In this document: positions 7,263 to 9,155 of the stretch, piece after piece
How positions within the stretch are numbered: the stretch's first letter is position 1
Layout of the letters: each line of letters starts with the position of its first letter
Source: JANXSD01 sp043758125
Lineage (GTDB): Bacteria > Bacteroidota > Bacteroidia > AKYH767-A > OLB10
Direction: 5' to 3'
DNA: 9,155 nucleotides
Assembly: GCA_043758125.1 (NCBI GenBank)
Contig: JAYVOC010000033.1
Coordinates: 1 to 9,155 of the forward strand
Notes under the pieces: model-generated
What the model was told of the DNA's origin: nothing
Databases searched by the model: none
What the model saw: the letters and a program-made list of their open reading frames with translations, nothing else
Translations under genes and position numbers: made by a program

Positions 7263-7507
7263 ATTTTTTCATTGAAATTCAGCCGCAAAATTAGGAGAAT
7301 ATAGCTAATAAGTTAGATTTTTTTAAAGATTCAGCATAAAACCATTTTTATTATGGCAGATGGCGTGTGTCCTATTCAAATTATTCAACCTTATTTGTAG
7401 ATTATGCTCATTTTCCGTTAAAATTTAGATATTTGTAAAAATCCGCTTTTACTAAAATGATCTTTGTATAAGCAGTTTGTTTTGCCCTTATTTCAATAAA
7501 ATAATTT
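7263..7507. other. Divergent intergenic region between the DUF5606 and FadN-like genes
   Basis: This 245 bp AT-rich spacer must hold promoters for both directions. Leftward, TAATTTTG at 7286-7293 is good. Rightward, the best candidate is TTG (7433-7435), a 23-base spacer and GATCTTTG (7459-7466), one mismatch from TAnnTTTG; this is weak. I see no Shine-Dalgarno sequence before the ATG at 7508, as is usual in Bacteroidota. I found no hairpin terminator, RNA gene or credible small gene. A 15-codon reading at 7353-7400 is too short to support. Confidence 0.5.
7286..7293 (-). promoter_or_regulatory. -7 element (TAATTTTG) of a candidate promoter for the DUF5606 gene
   Basis: On the minus strand TAATTTTG matches the Bacteroidota -7 consensus TAnnTTTG at every fixed position. 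It is 23 nt before the ATG at 7262, leaving a short leader. No clear TTG is seen at the usual -33 distance; a TTA is the nearest. Its partner region upstream of the peptidase has the same distance to the start codon, which supports both calls. Confidence 0.5.
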
Positions 7508-9155
7508 ATGCGTAAAATACGTAATGTGGCTGTTTTAGGATCAGGGATTATGGGATCTCGAATTGCCTGTCATTTTGCAAATATTGGTGTTCATGTTTTA
7601 TTACTAGATATTGCACCTCGTGAATTATTACCTGAGGAGCAATCCAAAGGATTAACATTGGATCATTCAATAGTTAAGAACAGAATAGTAAATGCAGCAT
7701 TTCAAAGTACATTAAAAGCAAATCCATCTTCGCTCTATAAAAAGAGTTTTTCGAATAGAATTACTATTGGCAATTTTTCTGATAACATGAAGGATATCTC
7801 TAATTGCGATTGGATCATTGAGGTTGTTGTGGAAAATCTTGACATCAAGAAAAAAGTTTTTGAGCAAGTAGAACAATATAGAAAGCCCGGAACATTAATT
7901 ACAAGTAATACTTCAGGGATACCTATTCATTTAATGAGTGAAGGGCGAAGTGAAGACTTCCAAAAAAATTTCTGTGGCACTCACTTTTTTAATCCTCCAC
8001 GTTATTTGCGTTTACTAGAAATTATCCCTGGACCAAAAACCTCTGAAGACGTATTGAATTTCTTGATGCATTATGGAGATCTTTTTCTGGGAAAAACTAC
8101 CGTTTTATGTAAAGATACGCCAGCATTCATAGCAAATAGAATTGGGGTTTATGGTATGATGTCTATCTTCAATATTGTTGAGAAGATGGGATTGACCGTT
8201 GAAGATGTTGATAAATTGACAGGTCCAGTTTTAGGAAGACCCAAATCAGCAACTTTCCGTACAGGCGATGTTGTTGGATTGGATACATTGGTGCATGTTG
8301 CAGATGGAGTCTATCAAAATTGCCCACAGGATTCACAACGTGATTTATTTAAGTTACCAGATTACATTCAGAAAATGGTGGCAAATAAATGGTTTGGCGA
8401 TAAAACAAAACAAGGATTTTATAAAAAAGTAAAGAACGATGCTGGCAAATCCGAGATTTTATCATTGGATTTAAAGACACTTGAATATAAGGCACAAACA
8501 AAAACCAAGTTTGCAACACTAGAGCTCACTAAAACAGTTGATGATTTACGTGAAAGGATGAAGATTTTCATAGCTGGAAAAGACCTTGCTGGAGATTTTT
8601 ACAGAGCTTCTTTTTACGGATTATTTCGATATGTTTCGGAAAGGATTCCAGAGATCGCTGATGAAGTTTATCGCATTGATTCGGCGATGGAAGCTGGGTT
8701 TGGATGGGAGATTGGTCCTTTCGAAAGTTGGGATGTTTTAGGTGTTGAAGCATCCGCGAAAGCGATGGAAGTTGCAGGCATGAAACCAGCCGCTTGGGTT
8801 TATGATATGTTAGCATCGGGATGCTCATCTTTTTATAAAAACGAAAATGGAATTCGTTATTTCTATGATGTGCCTTCAAAAGCTTATAAAGTAATTCCTG
8901 GACAAGAAAATTATATTTCATTACATCCATTAAGAAAAACAAAAACAGTTTGGAGTAATAGTGGAACAAGCATTATAGATATTGGTGATGGAATACTTTG
9001 TTGTGAGTTTCATACCAAGATGAATACGATAGGTGGAGAGGTTGTTCAAGGGGTTAATAAAGCCATTGAACTTGCAGAAGAGAATTTTAGAGGTTTAGTA
9101 ATAGGTAATGATGGTCAGAATTTTTCGGCTGGTGCAAATCTAGCTGTGGTATTCA
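7508..9155 (+). CDS. fadN: FadN-like 3-hydroxyacyl-CoA dehydrogenase/enoyl-CoA hydratase (partial, 3' end beyond window)
   Basis: A beta-oxidation multifunctional enzyme acting in the cytoplasm: the hydratase half hydrates trans-2-enoyl-CoA and the dehydrogenase half oxidises L-3-hydroxyacyl-CoA with NAD+. In the window are 549 codons, open to the right edge; FadN proteins are close to 800 residues. The Rossmann motif GSGIMG is at 11-16. SNTSG is at 133-137, and GTHFFNPPRYLRLLEIIPG at 157-175 contains the catalytic pair His159 and Glu171, 12 residues apart as in other hydroxyacyl-CoA dehydrogenases. KDTPAFIANRI follows, starting the C-terminal dehydrogenase domain, and a second such domain appears around 370-460. 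A crotonase fold begins near 487, with the oxyanion-hole segment FSAGANL at 539-545. Dehydrogenase before hydratase is the FadN order, the reverse of FadB and FadJ. The ATG at 7508 is fixed by an in-frame stop at 7502-7504. Thiolase and acyl-CoA dehydrogenase genes are expected downstream, but that is inference. Confidence 0.93.
   Translation, partial: MRKIRNVAVLGSGIMGSRIACHFANIGVHVLLLDIAPRELLPEEQSKGLTLDHSIVKNRIVNAAFQSTLKANPSSLYKKSFSNRITIGNFSDNMKDISNCDWIIEVVVENLDIKKKVFEQVEQYRKPGTLITSNTSGIPIHLMSEGRSEDFQKNFCGTHFFNPPRYLRLLEIIPGPKTSEDVLNFLMHYGDLFLGKTTVLCKDTPAFIANRIGVYGMMSIFNIVEKMGLTVEDVDKLTGPVLGRPKSATFRTGDVVGLDTLVHVADGVYQNCPQDSQRDLFKLPDYIQKMVANKWFGDKTKQGFYKKVKNDAGKSEILSLDLKTLEYKAQTKTKFATLELTKTVDDLRERMKIFIAGKDLAGDFYRASFYGLFRYVSERIPEIADEVYRIDSAMEAGFGWEIGPFESWDVLGVEASAKAMEVAGMKPAAWVYDMLASGCSSFYKNENGIRYFYDVPSKAYKVIPGQENYISLHPLRKTKTVWSNSGTSIIDIGDGILCCEFHTKMNTIGGEVVQGVNKAIELAEENFRGLVIGNDGQNFSAGANLAVVF

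Noticed and set aside
7353..7400. 15-codon plus-strand reading (MADGVCPIQIIQPYL) in the divergent spacer
   Set aside because: It is too short and has no initiation context; readings of this size arise by chance.
8568..8969. 133-codon minus-strand open frame
   Set aside because: It lies wholly antisense to the well-supported FadN-like gene, and its product shows no recognisable motif.
1..9155. CRISPR array, tRNA/rRNA, transposase, prophage or defence genes
   Set aside because: I saw no regular repeat-spacer pattern, RNA gene signature, transposase motif, phage protein or known immune gene on either strand.

Overview
The window looks like chromosomal DNA of an AT-rich Bacteroidota (Bacteroidetes) bacterium, probably an environmental lineage. 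Three things point there. One protein ends in a type A sorting domain of the type IX secretion system (T9SS). One gene encodes a DUF5606 protein, a family I know essentially only from Bacteroidota. Initiation regions are AT-rich without clear Shine-Dalgarno sequences, and two upstream regions carry elements like the Bacteroidota promoter (TTG, then TAnnTTTG).

Layout. Everything from 1 to 7262 is read on the minus strand, and 7508 to 9155 on the plus strand. (a) 1-1091 is the N-terminal part of a secreted beta-propeller-like protein that runs off the left edge. (b) 1091-1771 is a short T9SS sorting-domain protein without a signal peptide. Its stop overlaps the start of (a) as TAATG, and its 5' end looks damaged or truncated. 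(c) 1893-4817 is a 974-residue hybrid histidine kinase with one membrane anchor, three PAS-like regions, and HisKA, ATPase, receiver and Hpt domains. (d) 4852-6579 is an M3-family oligoendopeptidase 34 bp upstream of the kinase. (e) 6657-7262 is a DUF5606 protein with a Lys/Ala-rich tail. (f) A 245 bp divergent intergenic region follows. (g) 7508 to the right edge is the start of a FadN-like 3-hydroxyacyl-CoA dehydrogenase/enoyl-CoA hydratase.

How they work together. The peptidase and kinase genes are close enough to be co-transcribed, and the DUF5606 gene lies just upstream on the same strand. Candidate promoters precede both the DUF5606 and peptidase genes with identical geometry (23 nt from the -7 element to the ATG). 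The two leftmost genes form a separate exported-protein unit. The FadN-like gene belongs to fatty-acid beta-oxidation and is transcribed away from the rest.

I see no tRNA, rRNA, CRISPR array, transposase, phage gene or defence system. Most of the window is ordinary Bacteroidota content. The least routine spot is the 5' end of the short T9SS protein and the GC-richer patch in front of it.
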